From contig NZ_CP029553.1 in assembly GCF_003173755.1 (NCBI RefSeq), forward strand, positions 5,894,001-5,958,000: a stretch of DNA of 64,000 nt. Reading direction: 5' to 3'. This DNA is from Methylobacterium terrae (GTDB taxonomy: Bacteria > Pseudomonadota > Alphaproteobacteria > Rhizobiales > Beijerinckiaceae). Below, one piece after another: positions 1 to 11,600 of this stretch; position 1 is the first letter of the stretch, and each line of letters begins with the position of its first letter. The notes beneath the pieces were generated by a model. It was given only the letters and a program-made list of their open reading frames with translations, did no database searches and had not been told where the DNA came from. Both the position numbers and the translations under genes were made by a program.

Positions 1-618
1 TCGGGCGGCCGCGGCCGGCTCTCGACCCTGTGGGCCGGCGCCTTCCTGCTGTTCCTGATCGTGGTCCTCGGGCCCTACGTGGCGCAGATCCCGATGGCGG
101 CCCTCGTCGCGGTGATGATCATGGTGTCGATCAACACCTTCCAGTGGCGCTCGATCCGCACGCTTCTCACCCATCCGACCACGTCGAGCGTCGTGATGCT
201 CGGGACGGTCGCCGTGGTGGTCGCGACCCACGACCTCGCCAAGGGCGTTCTGTTCGGCGTGGTCCTGAGCGGGCTGTTCTTCGCCCACAAGGTCACCCGG
301 TTCTTCGCCGTCGCGTCCGCGCGCGAGGGCCGCATCCGCACCTACCGGGTGACGGGTCAGATCTTCTTCGCGACGGCCGAGGCCTTCCATGCCGGCTTCG
401 ACTTCCGCGAGGAGGATCTGGAGCGCGTCGTGATCGACCTGACGGACGCCCATTTCTGGGACCTCACCGCCGTCAATGCGCTGGACCGCGTGGTGCTGAA
501 GTTCCGCCACCACGGGGTGCCGGTGGACGTCGCCGGCCTGAACGCGGCCTCGGCGACGCTCGTCGACAAGCTCGGGACCCACGACAAGCCGGGGGCGGCG
601 CTCGCCTCGGGGCATTGA
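1..618 (+). CDS. SulP-family anion transporter with STAS domain, C-terminal part
   Basis: This is the 3' end of a gene that begins before the window; the frame is open from base 1 and ends at TGA 616-618, giving 205 residues. Two hydrophobic stretches (about residues 11-40 and 59-90, with [15 protein letters not shown] and [13 protein letters not shown]) look like the last membrane segments of a SulP permease. They are followed from about residue 112 by a STAS-like domain ([19 protein letters not shown]). SulP proteins move sulfate, bicarbonate or other anions across the inner membrane, and the STAS domain is the cytoplasmic regulatory tail. The substrate cannot be read from this part. The sulfate operon at the other end of the window is about 55 kb away, so a link is not implied. 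Confidence 0.85.
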   Translation, partial: SGGRGRLSTLWAGAFLLFLIVVLGPYVAQIPMAALVAVMIMVSINTFQWRSIRTLLTHPTTSSVVMLGTVAVVVATHDLAKGVLFGVVLSGLFFAHKVTRFFAVASAREGRIRTYRVTGQIFFATAEAFHAGFDFREEDLERVVIDLTDAHFWDLTAVNALDRVVLKFRHHGVPVDVAGLNAASATLVDKLGTHDKPGAALASGH

Positions 619-746
619 GGGGAGATTCGATGGCCCGGCGGCATGGCGGGCCGCCGGGATTGATAGGCGCCCCTCGCATGGTCGGGCGACGAGCCGGAGC
701 CCGCATTGTCTGTGGGTGAGTCCGTTCGACAAGCGAAGTGCCGAAG

Positions 747-799
747 CCGGGGCTCGCCCCGGATGCAACCACAGGATAGTTATATCGCCTGTGGGTTGC
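747..799. promoter_or_regulatory. two adjacent hairpins upstream of the PilZ gene
   Basis: A perfect 6-bp GC stem (CCGGGG-CTCG-CCCCGG, 747-762) is followed by an imperfect stem GCAACC-ACAGG / CCTGTGGGTTGC (765-775 with 788-799, one bulged base) around an A/T-rich loop. The second stem ends about 30 bases before the preferred ATG at 829. They could be a terminator for the upstream gene plus an operator or leader structure. No U-run follows either, so the role is unknown. Confidence 0.35.
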
Positions 800-828
800 G
801 TCGGGGTCTGAGCGGGAGCGCCGAGACG

Positions 829-1410
829 ATGTCGAACGGCATTCAACAGCCGACGCCTCCGGGCGCGACGGCGCAGGTCGGCGGGCGCTACCTCCTGGCG
901 GACGGCCAGGAACATCCCTGCCGGTCCCGGCACGTCTCCCTGGACGAGGTCGAGATCGTCGCGCCGGTTTCAGGAGTGATCGGCGAACGCGTCACGGTCT
1001 ATCTCGACCAGCTCGGCGCCGTGATGGGCCTGATCTCGTCGATCACGTCCGAGGGCTTCCGGGTGGCGGTGGACGTGACGCCCGAGCGACGGGCCCGGCT
1101 CGCGGCGCGTCTCGAATGGCTTGCCGAACACGGCCAGGGGCGGACGGACCAGCGCGGTGCGATCCGCATCGTGCCGACCCATACCGAGGCGGCCGTGCAC
1201 CTGGTCGACGGCAGCGTCGTTCCCGGCACGATCATCGATCTCTCGATGTCGGGCGCCGCCATCAAGGCGCCCGTGCAGCCCGTCGTCGGCGAGCAGGTCA
1301 CGCTGGGCAAGCGTCGCGCAATCGTGGTGCGCCACTTCGAGACCGGCTTCGCAGTGAGGTTCGTGCTGCCGTTCTGCAACGAAACCTTCAGCCCTCACGT
1401 CATGCTCTGA
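829..1410 (+). CDS. PilZ-domain protein, probable c-di-GMP receptor
   Basis: A 193-residue soluble protein with two PilZ-like halves. The C-terminal half carries the c-di-GMP motifs: RxxxR in QRGAIRI, then DLSMSG, matching D/N-x-S-x-x-G. The N-terminal half (CRSRHVSLDEVEIVAP) has the fold pattern without a clean motif, as in tandem PilZ proteins where one domain has lost binding. I chose ATG 829 because conservation-like sequence begins just after it; the frame stays open back to 706, giving a basic, low-complexity extension that looks untranslated. No output domain is attached, so it probably acts by partner binding. Whether it connects to the cellulose genes in the window is unknown. Confidence 0.8.
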   Translation: MSNGIQQPTPPGATAQVGGRYLLADGQEHPCRSRHVSLDEVEIVAPVSGVIGERVTVYLDQLGAVMGLISSITSEGFRVAVDVTPERRARLAARLEWLAEHGQGRTDQRGAIRIVPTHTEAAVHLVDGSVVPGTIIDLSMSGAAIKAPVQPVVGEQVTLGKRRAIVVRHFETGFAVRFVLPFCNETFSPHVML

Positions 1411-1491
1411 GCCGGCCGGTCTCCATTCGGGCTCGCTGCCCGGCCCCGCATGACGGGGGAAGCGTCGATCCCGACGCCCGGACCGAACGGG

Positions 1492-2145
1492 TCAAGGCCC
1501 GATCCCCTGCCCCGTCCGGGCCGTCGCCCCGTGCACCATCGCCAGCACCCCGGCGCGCAGCAGGTCGTACTTGGTCGGCAGGCCCGGCCCGGTCGGCAGG
1601 CGGCCGGCGGCGGCGAGCGTCGCGATGCCGTGGGAGAGCGCCCAGACCTCGAGGGCGACGAAGCGCGGATCGACGCCCGCCGAGAAGCCGTCCGGGAAGG
1701 TCGAGCGCAGGGCCTCGACCAGGAGGCCGAAGGCGTCGCGGTCGCGGGGGGCCTGCACCGGGGCGCAACCGTCGGGCCCGGGGGGCCGGGCCTCGAAGAT
1801 CGCCGCGTAGTAGCCCGGCTCCTCCTCGGCGAAGGTCAGGTACGCCTCGCCCATCCGGGTGAAGCGCTCGAGCGGCGTGCCGGGGCCGCGCAGCGCCCGG
1901 GCGAGCCGCTCGGCCAGTTCGGTGAAGCCGCGCTCGGCCACCTCCTCCAAGAGCGCCTCGCGGCCGCGGAAGTGGCGATAGAGCGCCGCCGGCGAGACGC
2001 CGACGAGGCGCGCCGCATCGACCAGGGTGAAGCCGCCGATCCCGCGCTCCGCGATGAAGCGGCGCGCGGCCTCGATCAGGGCCTCCTTGAGGTTGCCGTG
2101 ATGATAGCCGCGCCGGTCGGACGGGCCGCTGCGCCAGGGTCGCAC
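1492..2145 (-). CDS. TetR/AcrR-family transcriptional regulator
   Basis: A 217-residue protein with an N-terminal TetR helix-turn-helix at about residues 15-60 (GNLKEALIEAA, then TLVDAARLVGVSPAALYRHF). The C-terminal ligand domain resembles the WHG-type TetR C-terminal family. It lies 78 bases downstream of the P450 gene on the same strand, so the two are probably co-transcribed. The simplest reading is a local regulator of the P450, with a hydrophobic ligand sensed by the C-terminal domain. No operator could be identified with confidence. The 3' neighbour (PilZ) is convergent, with about 80 bases between the stop codons. Confidence 0.85.
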   Translation of the reverse strand: MRPWRSGPSDRRGYHHGNLKEALIEAARRFIAERGIGGFTLVDAARLVGVSPAALYRHFRGREALLEEVAERGFTELAERLARALRGPGTPLERFTRMGEAYLTFAEEEPGYYAAIFEARPPGPDGCAPVQAPRDRDAFGLLVEALRSTFPDGFSAGVDPRFVALEVWALSHGIATLAAAGRLPTGPGLPTKYDLLRAGVLAMVHGATARTGQGIGP

Positions 2146-2223
2146 CGTGTCTCTGTTCTCTTCGCGGGGCCGGGCCGGCCGCTCCCCGCAAGCCCATAGA
2201 GCATTTTCGCGCCCGCGGCAGGC

Positions 2224-3597
2224 TCAACCGGCGCGGATGTCCAGATGGAAGCGCGGCACGTGGTCCGGCCGCACCGTCGTGGTCGCCACCGGCAGGACCG
2301 GCCGGTCGCCGTCGAGGCGCAGGCGGAACGTGCGGGTGAGCCGCGCCAGGACCAGGGTCGCCTCGGCGAGCGCGAGCTGCGCGCCGATGCAGATCCGGGG
2401 GCCGGCGCCGAACGGCAGGTAGACGAAGCGGTCCGGCTCCGGACGATCGAGGAAGCGGCGCGGGTCGAACGTCTCCGGCCGGTCCCACCAGCGCGGGTTG
2501 CGGTGGAGCACCCAGGTCGGGATCATCACGATGCTGCCGGCCGGGATTTCGGCGCCCTCGACCGTGCTCGCCCGCGCGGCGCGGCGCGCGATGACGTAGA
2601 CCGGGGGATAGAGCCGCAAGGTCTCCTGCGCCACGGCCTTGGCGAGAGCGAGGTGCGGCAGCGCCGCCGCGGCGCCCGCCTCCGTCAGGTCGAGCCCGGC
2701 GGCCTCGCGGCCGAGCGCGTCCTGCAAGCCCGGCTCGCGGGCCAAGAGCGTGCAGGCCCAGAACAGGGTCGAGGCGGTGGTCTCGTGGCCGGCGACGATC
2801 AGGGTGCCGACCTCGTCGGCGAGAAGCCCGCCCGGCGCCTCGCCGTGGGCCTCGACGAGGAGGTCGAACAGGTCCCGCGGCGCGCCCGCGCCGCCTCGCG
2901 AGGCCTCCTGCCCGCGCCGCGCCTCCAGCACCTCCCGCACCAGGGCGAGCCAGCGGCGGCGAAACAGCGCCCGGCGCGGGCTCGACGGGGTCGGCCAGCC
3001 CGGCGGCAGCAGGAAATCGGAGACGGTCGGCTTGCCCAGCCGGTCGAGGTAGCCCGAGACCAGCGCCCGGATCTCGGCGCCGAGGGGGCCAGTCTCGAGC
3101 GAGAACATCGAGGTGGTGGCGATGTCGAGGGCGACGCGCTGCATCTCGGAGCGCAGGTCGGCCGGCGCGCCGAGGCCGGCCGCGAGGCGGCGGCACGATT
3201 CCTCCGCGCTGCGCGCGACGAAGCGCAGCATCAGGGGCAGGGTGCGCGGCGTGAAGGCGGGAGCGAGCACCCGGCGCTGGTGGCGCCAGGCCTCGCCGTC
3301 GGCCAGCACCAGGCCGCGCCCGGCGATCGGTCCGATCACCCGCCGGCCGGCGGGCAGGCGCACGAAGTCGTCGGTGGCGGCGAGGAGGACGTGGCGGGCG
3401 CCGGCGGGGGTCGAGAGCAGCACCATCCGGCCGCCCCCGGGCAGCGGGATCGTCACCGCCGGATCGTCGAGGCAGGCGCGGGGGAACGCCTCCAGGGTGT
3501 TGCGCCGGAAGGCGCCGAGGAGCCTGAGCCAGCCGACCCGCTCGGCGAGGGCCGGCACCGGCGGCGCGTGGCGATCGAGCGTGCCGGGAGCCGTCAT
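2224..3597 (-). CDS. cytochrome P450
   Basis: A 457-residue P450 of normal bacterial length with all hallmark motifs: the C-helix WRHQR near residue 104, the I-helix oxygen-activation motif AGHETT at about 269-274, ExxR (ETLR) at about 325-328, and the haem-thiolate loop FGAGPRICIG with Cys about 403. It has no membrane anchor, so it should be a soluble monooxygenase needing a ferredoxin and reductase, which are not encoded nearby. The sequence style (VYLPFGAGPRICIG, ETLRLYPPVYVIARRA) resembles the CYP102-like/eukaryote-like branch rather than typical class I camphor P450s; substrate unknown. ATG 3597 is preferred over an in-frame TTG six bases upstream. Confidence 0.92.
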   Translation of the reverse strand: MTAPGTLDRHAPPVPALAERVGWLRLLGAFRRNTLEAFPRACLDDPAVTIPLPGGGRMVLLSTPAGARHVLLAATDDFVRLPAGRRVIGPIAGRGLVLADGEAWRHQRRVLAPAFTPRTLPLMLRFVARSAEESCRRLAAGLGAPADLRSEMQRVALDIATTSMFSLETGPLGAEIRALVSGYLDRLGKPTVSDFLLPPGWPTPSSPRRALFRRRWLALVREVLEARRGQEASRGGAGAPRDLFDLLVEAHGEAPGGLLADEVGTLIVAGHETTASTLFWACTLLAREPGLQDALGREAAGLDLTEAGAAAALPHLALAKAVAQETLRLYPPVYVIARRAARASTVEGAEIPAGSIVMIPTWVLHRNPRWWDRPETFDPRRFLDRPEPDRFVYLPFGAGPRICIGAQLALAEATLVLARLTRTFRLRLDGDRPVLPVATTTVRPDHVPRFHLDIRAG

Positions 3598-3637
3598 GGA
3601 CAAGGGGTCGGGTCTCCGCAGCGCGTGCCGCCGATGT

Positions 3638-4842
3638 TTACGCGACCGGCTCCGCCTCCGCCAAGCCGAGATGGCGCGCGACCAGCCGACCGATCGCCGG
3701 GAAGCCGAGCGGCCCGAGGGGGCCGGGGGTCACGCCCGGCCCGAAGGCCAGCACCGGCACCTGCTCGCGGGTGTGGTCGGTGCCGGGGGAGGTCGGGTCG
3801 TTGCCGTGGTCGGCGGTGACGAGGCAGAGGTCGCCGGCTCGCAGCGCCGCCCGGATCTCCGGCACCCGCGCGTCGAAGCGCTCGAGCGCCGCGGCGTAGC
3901 CCGGCACGTCGCGGCGGTGGCCGTACTCGGTGTCGAACTCGACGAGGTTGGCGAAGACGAGGCCGCCGTCGGGCAGGTCGGCGAGCGCGGCCAGGGCCGC
4001 CGTGAGGCAGGCGTCGTTGCCGCCGGGCTTGACCTCGCGGCCGGTCGCCCGGTGGGCGAAGATGTCGCCGATCTTGCCGACGCTCACCACCGGCCGGCCC
4101 GCGGCGGCCAGGCGATCGAGGAGGGTGTCGGCGGGCGGCGGCACGGCGAAGTCGCGCCGGTTGGCGGTGCGGGTGAAGCCGGAGGTCTCGTCGCCGACGA
4201 AGGGCCGGGCGATGACCCGGCCGATGCGGTAGGGGTCGCAGAGCCGGCGGGCGATCGTGCAGAGGGCGATGAGCCGGTCGAGCCCGAACGCCTCCTCGTG
4301 GGCGGCGATCTGGAGCACGCTGTCGACCGAGGTGTAGCAGATCGGCCGGCCCGTCCGGACGTGCTCAGCCCCCAGTTCCTCGACGATCGCGGTGCCGGAG
4401 GCGTGGCGATCGCCCAGGATGCCCGGCAGCTCGCCCTCCGCGATCAGGGCCTGCACCAGCTCCGGCGGGAAGGCCGGTCGCGTCGCCGGGAAGTGGCCCC
4501 AGGAGAAGTCCACCGGCACCCCGGCGATCTCCCAGTGGCCCGAGACCGTGTCCTTGCCCCGGGCGCTCTCGACCGCGTGGCCCCAGGCGCCGGCGACCGG
4601 TCCGGGCGGCGCGAGGCCGGGCGGCATCCGGCCGCTCGCGCCTCGCGCGGCGAGCCCGAGGCCGAGGCCGGCGAGGTGCGGCAGGTGCAGGGGGCCTGAG
4701 CGCAGGCCCGCCCGGTCGCCGCGTCCGTCGGTGCAGGCCTCGGCGATGTGGCCGAGCGTGTCGGCGCCCGCGTCGCCGAACGCGGCGGCGTCCGGCGCTC
4801 CCCCGATGCCGACGGAGTCGAGGACGATGAGGAGCGCCCGGC

Positions 4843-4846
<4 letters not shown>
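3638..4846 (-). CDS. deoB: phosphopentomutase
   Basis: A 402-residue alkaline-phosphatase-superfamily mutase that interconverts ribose 1-phosphate (or deoxyribose 1-phosphate) and the 5-phosphate in nucleoside salvage. Metal-site and catalytic motifs are visible: LDSVG at the N-terminus (Asp10), the phospho-threonine region [10 protein letters not shown], and near the C-terminus TADHGNDP and TDHTRE. Length fits the family. The start ATG overlaps the stop of the upstream ABC ATPase gene (ATGA at 4843-4846), so translation is probably coupled. Pairing with a YejF-like importer would make sense if the importer carries nucleosides or nucleoside-containing compounds, but this is inference. Confidence 0.95.
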
Positions 4847-6462
<1,616 letters not shown>

Positions 6463-6830
6463 CGGCTCTGGAGATAGGGCGGCGGCGCGCCGGTGGACCG
6501 GTGTAGGTCATTCCCCGGCGGGCGGGAACCGGGGGCTCGGGGTGGGGCTGATCGGACGGAAGAAGGTCGTGGCGCTGGTTTCCCCTCTCCCCGCGGGCGG
6601 GGAGAGGCCTGAGCTCCGAAGGGGCTCAGGGAGCAGCGAACCGCAGGTTCGCCGCGAGGGTGAGGGGGTGTTTCCGCAGGAGCCTCATTCGTCGAGACCC
6701 CCTCACCCTCGCTCCGGCTGCGCCTCGGCTTGCCGCGTCTCCTGAACGGAGACACAGCCCTCTCCCCGCCCGCGGGGAGAGGAGAACCCCGAGTTTTACC
6801 GGTCTCGACACAGATCAGGCGGACACCGCC
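6463..6830. other. intergenic stretch holding a compound palindromic repeat
   Basis: This 368-base gap separates the start of the ABC ATPase from the stop of the RND outer-membrane channel. About 200 bases of it are the repeat described at 6582-6782. The part next to the ATPase (6463-6580) should hold its promoter, but I see no convincing -35/-10 pair. No gene is visible. Confidence 0.7.
6582..6782. repeat. compound palindromic repeat, type A, copy 1
   Basis: The unit is bounded by two long GC hairpins, CCTCTCCCCGC/GCGGGGAGAGG (6582-6607 and 6758-6782), with an inner inverted repeat made of GTGAGGGGGT and ACCCCCTCAC around a variable loop. Near-identical units recur at 8336-8533 and 51700-51895. 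The whole can fold into a cruciform or, in RNA, a clover of three stems. It resembles the REP/BIME class of intergenic elements. It could terminate transcription or protect mRNA 3' ends. No transposase is nearby. Confidence 0.85.
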
Positions 6831-8369
6831 TCACTCGTCCACCCGCGGCGCCTGGCCGCGATCGATCGGCAGGGGCGTGAACTGCTTCAGCGCCTCCCCG
6901 CTCGGCAGGCTGCTGGTGTCCCAGCCGCCGCCGATCGCGCCGATCAGCGACACCGCGTTGGTGAAGCGGTTGAGGCGGACCTGCAGCTCCGTGACCTCGT
7001 TGTTGAGCTCCAGCGCCTGGGCGGTGACGACGGTGGTGTAGTTCTGGGTGCCGGCCCGGTACTCGTTGAGCGCGATCTCGACCGCCCGGCGCGACGACTG
7101 CACCGCCAGTTCCTGCGCCGCCTGCTGGCGGGCGAGGATGCGCTGGCCGGCGAGCCCGTTCTCGACCTGCTGGAAGGCGGTGAGCACCGTCTGGCGGTAA
7201 TTGGCGACCGCCGCGTCGTAGGCCGCCTCGACGGCCTGGAGGGCGGCGGTGCGGGCGCCGCCGTCGAACAGCACCTGGCTGCCGGAGGCCGCCACCGACC
7301 AGAACGAGTTCGCCGCGGCAAAGAAGTTGCGCGCCGGATCGCCCGCGATGCCGCCGCTCGCCGACAGGGTGACGGTCGGGTAGAACGCCGCCACGGCGAC
7401 GCCGATCTGGGCGCTCTGGGACTGCACGCTGCGCTCGGCGAGCGCGATGTCGGGCCGCCGCTCCAGGAGGTCGGAGGGCAGGCTCACCGGCACGGTGGGC
7501 GGGCGCGACGGCAGGCTGCCGCGGGCGAGCGACACCTCGGAGGGCGGGCGGCCGATCAGCGTCGCGATGGCGTGTTCGAGGTTCGCCCGCTGCAGCCCGA
7601 CCGCGATGGCGTTGGCCTGGGTGGTCTGGAGCTGGGTCTGGGCGGTGATGACGTCGGAGCGGGCGGCGACGCCGGCATCGTACTGGTTCTGCGCGATGGT
7701 GAGCGAGCGCTGGTAGGCCTGGGCGGTGCGCTCGAGCAGGCTCTGGAGCGCTTCCTGGTAGCGGAGCTGGTAATAGGCGGTGGCGAGTTGCGTCTGGAGC
7801 GCGAGGCGCACCGAGGCGAGGTCGGCGGCGCTGGCCTGGGCGGCGGCAACGTCGCTCTCGATCAGGCGGCGGATGCGGCCGAACAAGTCGAGCTCCCAGG
7901 TCGCCGAGCCCTGGAGCGTCAGCACCGTGCGCTCGACCCCGCCGGTGCTGGTGCGGCCGATCGAGGGGGCGCCCAGCGCGGTCGGAAACAGCTGGGCGCG
8001 GGCCTCCTGCACCAGGGCCCGGGCCTGCCGGTAGGCGGCGACCTGGGCGCGCAGGTTCTGGTTGTCGACGTCGATGAGGCGGATCAGCCGGTCAAGGGTG
8101 GGATCGCGAAACACCCGCCACCAGTCGCCGCGCTCCGCCTCGTCGAGGGGCCGCACCGGCCGCCAGTGGCGCGGCGGCATCGGCCGCGCGCCGCCCTCCT
8201 TGAAGGCGGCGGGCGTCTCGACGGTGGGGCGGGTGTAGTCGGGGCCGACGAGGCAGCCGGCGAGCGCCATGGGGAGGATGGCCGTCGCGGCGAGGCGGAG
8301 AGGCGCGATGCGACGCTGCCGGACGGATCGCGCATCTCCCCCTCTCCCCGCGGGCGGGGAGAGGGTCAC
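6831..8369 (-). CDS. RND efflux outer-membrane channel lipoprotein (NodT/OprM family)
   Basis: This is the outer-membrane factor that completes the tripartite RND pump encoded upstream. The lipobox LAGC is preceded by a hydrophobic signal (LRLAATAILPMA), followed by GPDYTRP, the usual N-terminus of the family. Two coiled OEP repeats follow, with LDLFGR(I)R, QLATAYYQLR and RRPDIALAERSV. The start is uncertain. The lipobox needs a signal peptide upstream, but the only in-frame start before ATG 8270 (which is too close to the lipobox) is GTG 8369, which lies inside a palindromic repeat. Either translation begins in the repeat or a non-standard start is used. From GTG the protein is 512 residues. 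Confidence 0.85.
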   Translation of the reverse strand: MTLSPPAGRGGDARSVRQRRIAPLRLAATAILPMALAGCLVGPDYTRPTVETPAAFKEGGARPMPPRHWRPVRPLDEAERGDWWRVFRDPTLDRLIRLIDVDNQNLRAQVAAYRQARALVQEARAQLFPTALGAPSIGRTSTGGVERTVLTLQGSATWELDLFGRIRRLIESDVAAAQASAADLASVRLALQTQLATAYYQLRYQEALQSLLERTAQAYQRSLTIAQNQYDAGVAARSDVITAQTQLQTTQANAIAVGLQRANLEHAIATLIGRPPSEVSLARGSLPSRPPTVPVSLPSDLLERRPDIALAERSVQSQSAQIGVAVAAFYPTVTLSASGGIAGDPARNFFAAANSFWSVAASGSQVLFDGGARTAALQAVEAAYDAAVANYRQTVLTAFQQVENGLAGQRILARQQAAQELAVQSSRRAVEIALNEYRAGTQNYTTVVTAQALELNNEVTELQVRLNRFTNAVSLIGAIGGGWDTSSLPSGEALKQFTPLPIDRGQAPRVDE

Positions 8370-8533
8370 GGCCCCCTTGTCGGGGTCGTGACAAGCGCAG
8401 GCGCAGCCGGAGCGAGGGTGAGGGGGTGTTCCCGAAGGAGCCACATCCGGGGCTACCCCCTCACCTTCGGCTGCCGCCTCGTTTCGCCCCCGACGAGGGG
8501 GGCGAAACCCTCTCCCCGCCCGCGGGGAGAGGG
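8336..8533. repeat. compound palindromic repeat, type A, copy 2
   Basis: The same architecture as copy 1: outer hairpins of CCTCTCCCCGC/GCGGGGAGAGG at 8341-8365 and 8508-8533, and inner arms GTGAGGGGGTG / CCCCCTCACC. An extra stem pairs TCACG-GCCCCC with GGGGTCGTGA near 8366-8392. It lies between the RND pump gene (stop at 8627) and the outer-membrane channel, and its left hairpin overlaps the likely start region of the channel gene. Confidence 0.85.
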
Positions 8534-8626
8534 CGCGCGCGTCGCTTGTCGCGTGAAACCACCCACGCACGGAGGCGAGGCTCGGGTGCGCGTCGCCGTC
8601 CAGCATCATTCGATCGTCGAAAACAG

Positions 8627-11600
8627 TCATTCGGCCGGCAGCGCCCGCGTGGCGGAATCCCCGCGCCGGCGGCGCCCGACCCAGAGCCGGAAGCGGTCGA
8701 GGTACAGGTAGACGACGGGGGTGGTGTAGAGGGTCAGGACCTGGCTCACGATGAGGCCGCCCACGATGGCGATGCCGAGGGGACGGCGCAGCTCGGAGCC
8801 CTCGCCGCCGTCGAGAATCAACGGCAGCGCGCCGAGAAGCGCGGCCAGGGTTGTCATCATGATCGGGCGGAAGCGCAAGAGGCAGGCTTCGCGGATCGAC
8901 TCCCGCGGGCTCAAGGAGCGGGTGCGCTCGGCGTCGAGGGCGAAGTCGATCATCATGATCGCGTTCTTCTTCACGATGCCGATGAGCAGGATCACGGCGA
9001 TGAGCGCGATGACCCCGAACTCCTCGCCGGCCAGCATCAAGGCCAGGATCGCCCCGATGCCGGCCGACGGCAGGGTGGAGAGGATGGTGAGCGGGTGCAC
9101 CCAGCTCTCGTACAGGATGCCGAGCACGGCGTAGACGGCGAGCAAAGCCGCCAGGATCAGGAGCGGCTGGCGCGAGGACGAGGACTGGAAGCTCTTCGCC
9201 GCGCCCGCGAACTCGCCGTGGATGGTGGCGGGCAGGCGCAGGTCGCGCATGTGCGCGTCGATCGCCGCGGTGGCGTCGCTCAGGCTCTTGCCCGGCGCGA
9301 GGTTGAACGAGAGCGTGGTGGCGACGAACAGGCCCTGGTGGCTGACCTGCACCGGGGTCGAGCCGGTCTCGAAGCTGGCGAAGGCCGAGAGCGGCACCAT
9401 CGTCTCCTTGGAGCTGCTGACCGCCGCGCTCGACGAGGCGCTGGAGCGGCCGGCCGCCGCGATGGAGTTGGTCGCGGCGTTGCGGGCCGAATCGGTCGCG
9501 ACCGCGGCCGCCGCGCTCGTCGCGTCGGTGGGCGCGGTCGCGGCGCTCGCCACCGTGCCGGCGACCGCGTTGGTGGTGGCCGAGCCGCGGGCCCGCGCGC
9601 CGGACGTCGAGACGTAGATCATCTTCAGCGTCTCGGGGTTGTCGAGGTAGCGCGGCGCGATCTCCATCACGACGTGGTACTGGTTCAGCGGGTTGTAGAT
9701 CGTCGAGACCTGGCGCTGGCCGAAGGCGTCGTAGAGGGTGTTGTCGATCTGGTCCGGCGTCAGGCCGTAGCGGAAGGCGGTCGGCCGGTCGATGACGAGG
9801 CGGGTCTCCAGGCCGCCCTGCTGCTGGTCCGACGTCACGTCGGTGAAGGTCGGGTCCTTCTGTAGCGCCTCCAAGAGCTTCGGGGTCCAGGTGTAGAGCT
9901 CCTCGCTGGTGTCGCCTTGCAGCGTGTACTGGTACTGCGAGAAGCTCTGGCGCCCGCCGACGGAGAAGTCCTGGCGCGGGAACAGGTAGAGCCGGGCGCC
10001 CGGGATGCCGGACAGCTTCGGCCGCAGGCGGGTCATCACCTCGCTGATCGGGTCGCGCTGGCCGAGGGGTTTGAGGCCGACGAAGACGTTGGCCGAGTTG
10101 GTGCCGCGCCCGCCGGTGAAGCCGACCACGCTCTCGACCGCCGGGTCGGCCTGGACGATCGCGGTGGCACGCCGGAGCTTCGCGCTCATCGCCTGGAACG
10201 AGATGCGCTGGTCGGCCTGGATGCCGCCGATCATCTGGCCGGTATCCTGCTGGGGGAAGAACCCCTTCGGCACGATGATGTACAGGTAGACGTTGAGCAC
10301 GACCGCGGCGAGCAGCACCAGCATTACGGTCACGCCGTGGCGGAGCGCCCAGTCGAGGGTGACGCGGTAGCCCGACAGGAGCCCGTTGAACGCCCCCTCC
10401 AGCCCCCGCGCCAGCAGGCCCGGCCGGGCGCCGTGGACCTCGGGCCTGAGGAACCGGGCGCACATCATCGGCGTGGTGGTGAGCGAGACGACGAGGGAGA
10501 TCAGGATCGCCAGCGACAGGACGACGGCGAATTCCTGGAAGAACCGCCCGATGATGCCCCCGGCGAGCAGGATCGGCAGGAACACCGCGATCAGCGACAG
10601 GCTCATCGACAGGACCGTGAACCCGACCTCGCGGGCGCCGATCAGCGCCGCCTCGACCCGCGAGCGCCCGTCCTCGATGTGGCGCTGGATGTTCTCCAGC
10701 ACCACGATCGCGTCGTCGACGACGAAGCCCGCCGCGATGATGAGGGCCATCAGCGAGATGTTGTCGAGGCTGTAGTCGCACAGCCACATGGCCGCGAAGG
10801 TACCGACGAGCGAGATCGGCACCGCCACCGCGGGGATCAGCGTCGCGGGGCCTGAGCGCAGGAAGCCGAACACCACCAGGATCACGAGGCCGACCGAGAT
10901 CAGCAGCGTGCGCTCAGCTTCCGCCAAGGAAGCCCTGATGGTGAGCGAGCGGTCGCCGGTGACGATGAGCTCGGTATCGCCCGGGAGCGCCGCCTTGAGC
11001 TGCGGCAGCGCCGCCTTCAGCCGGTCGATCGTCTCGACGACGTTGCCGCCGGGCTGCTTGTAGACGATCAAGAGCACGCCGCGCTGGCCGTTGACGAGGC
11101 CGAGGTTGCGCCGGTCCTCGACGCCGTCGACCACCTGCCCGACGTCGCGCAACCGCACCCCGGCGCCGTTGCGGTAGGCGACGACGATGTCCTGGTAGTC
11201 GGCGGCCTTGCGGCCCTGGTCGTTGGCGTAGAGCTGGTAGCGCCGCTCGCCCGCCTCGATCGCGCCTTTCGGCGAGTTGGCGTTGGCGCTGGCGAGCGCG
11301 GCGCGGATGCCTTCCAGGCCGATGCCGTAATGGAACAGGGCGTGCGGATCGAGCTCGACCCGCACCGCCGGCAGCGACGAGCCGCCGATATCGACGTTGC
11401 CGATGCCCTCCAGCTGCGACAGCTTCTGGGCGAGCACCGTCGCGGCGGAGTCGTAGAGCGCGCCGGGGCTCAGCGTCTTCGAGGTCAGGCCGAGGATCAG
11501 GATCGGCGCGTCGGCCGGGTTGAACTTGCGGTAGGTGGGGTTGGTGCGCAAAGCCGTCGGCAGGTCGGCGCGGGCGGCGTTGATCGCCGCCTGCACGTCG

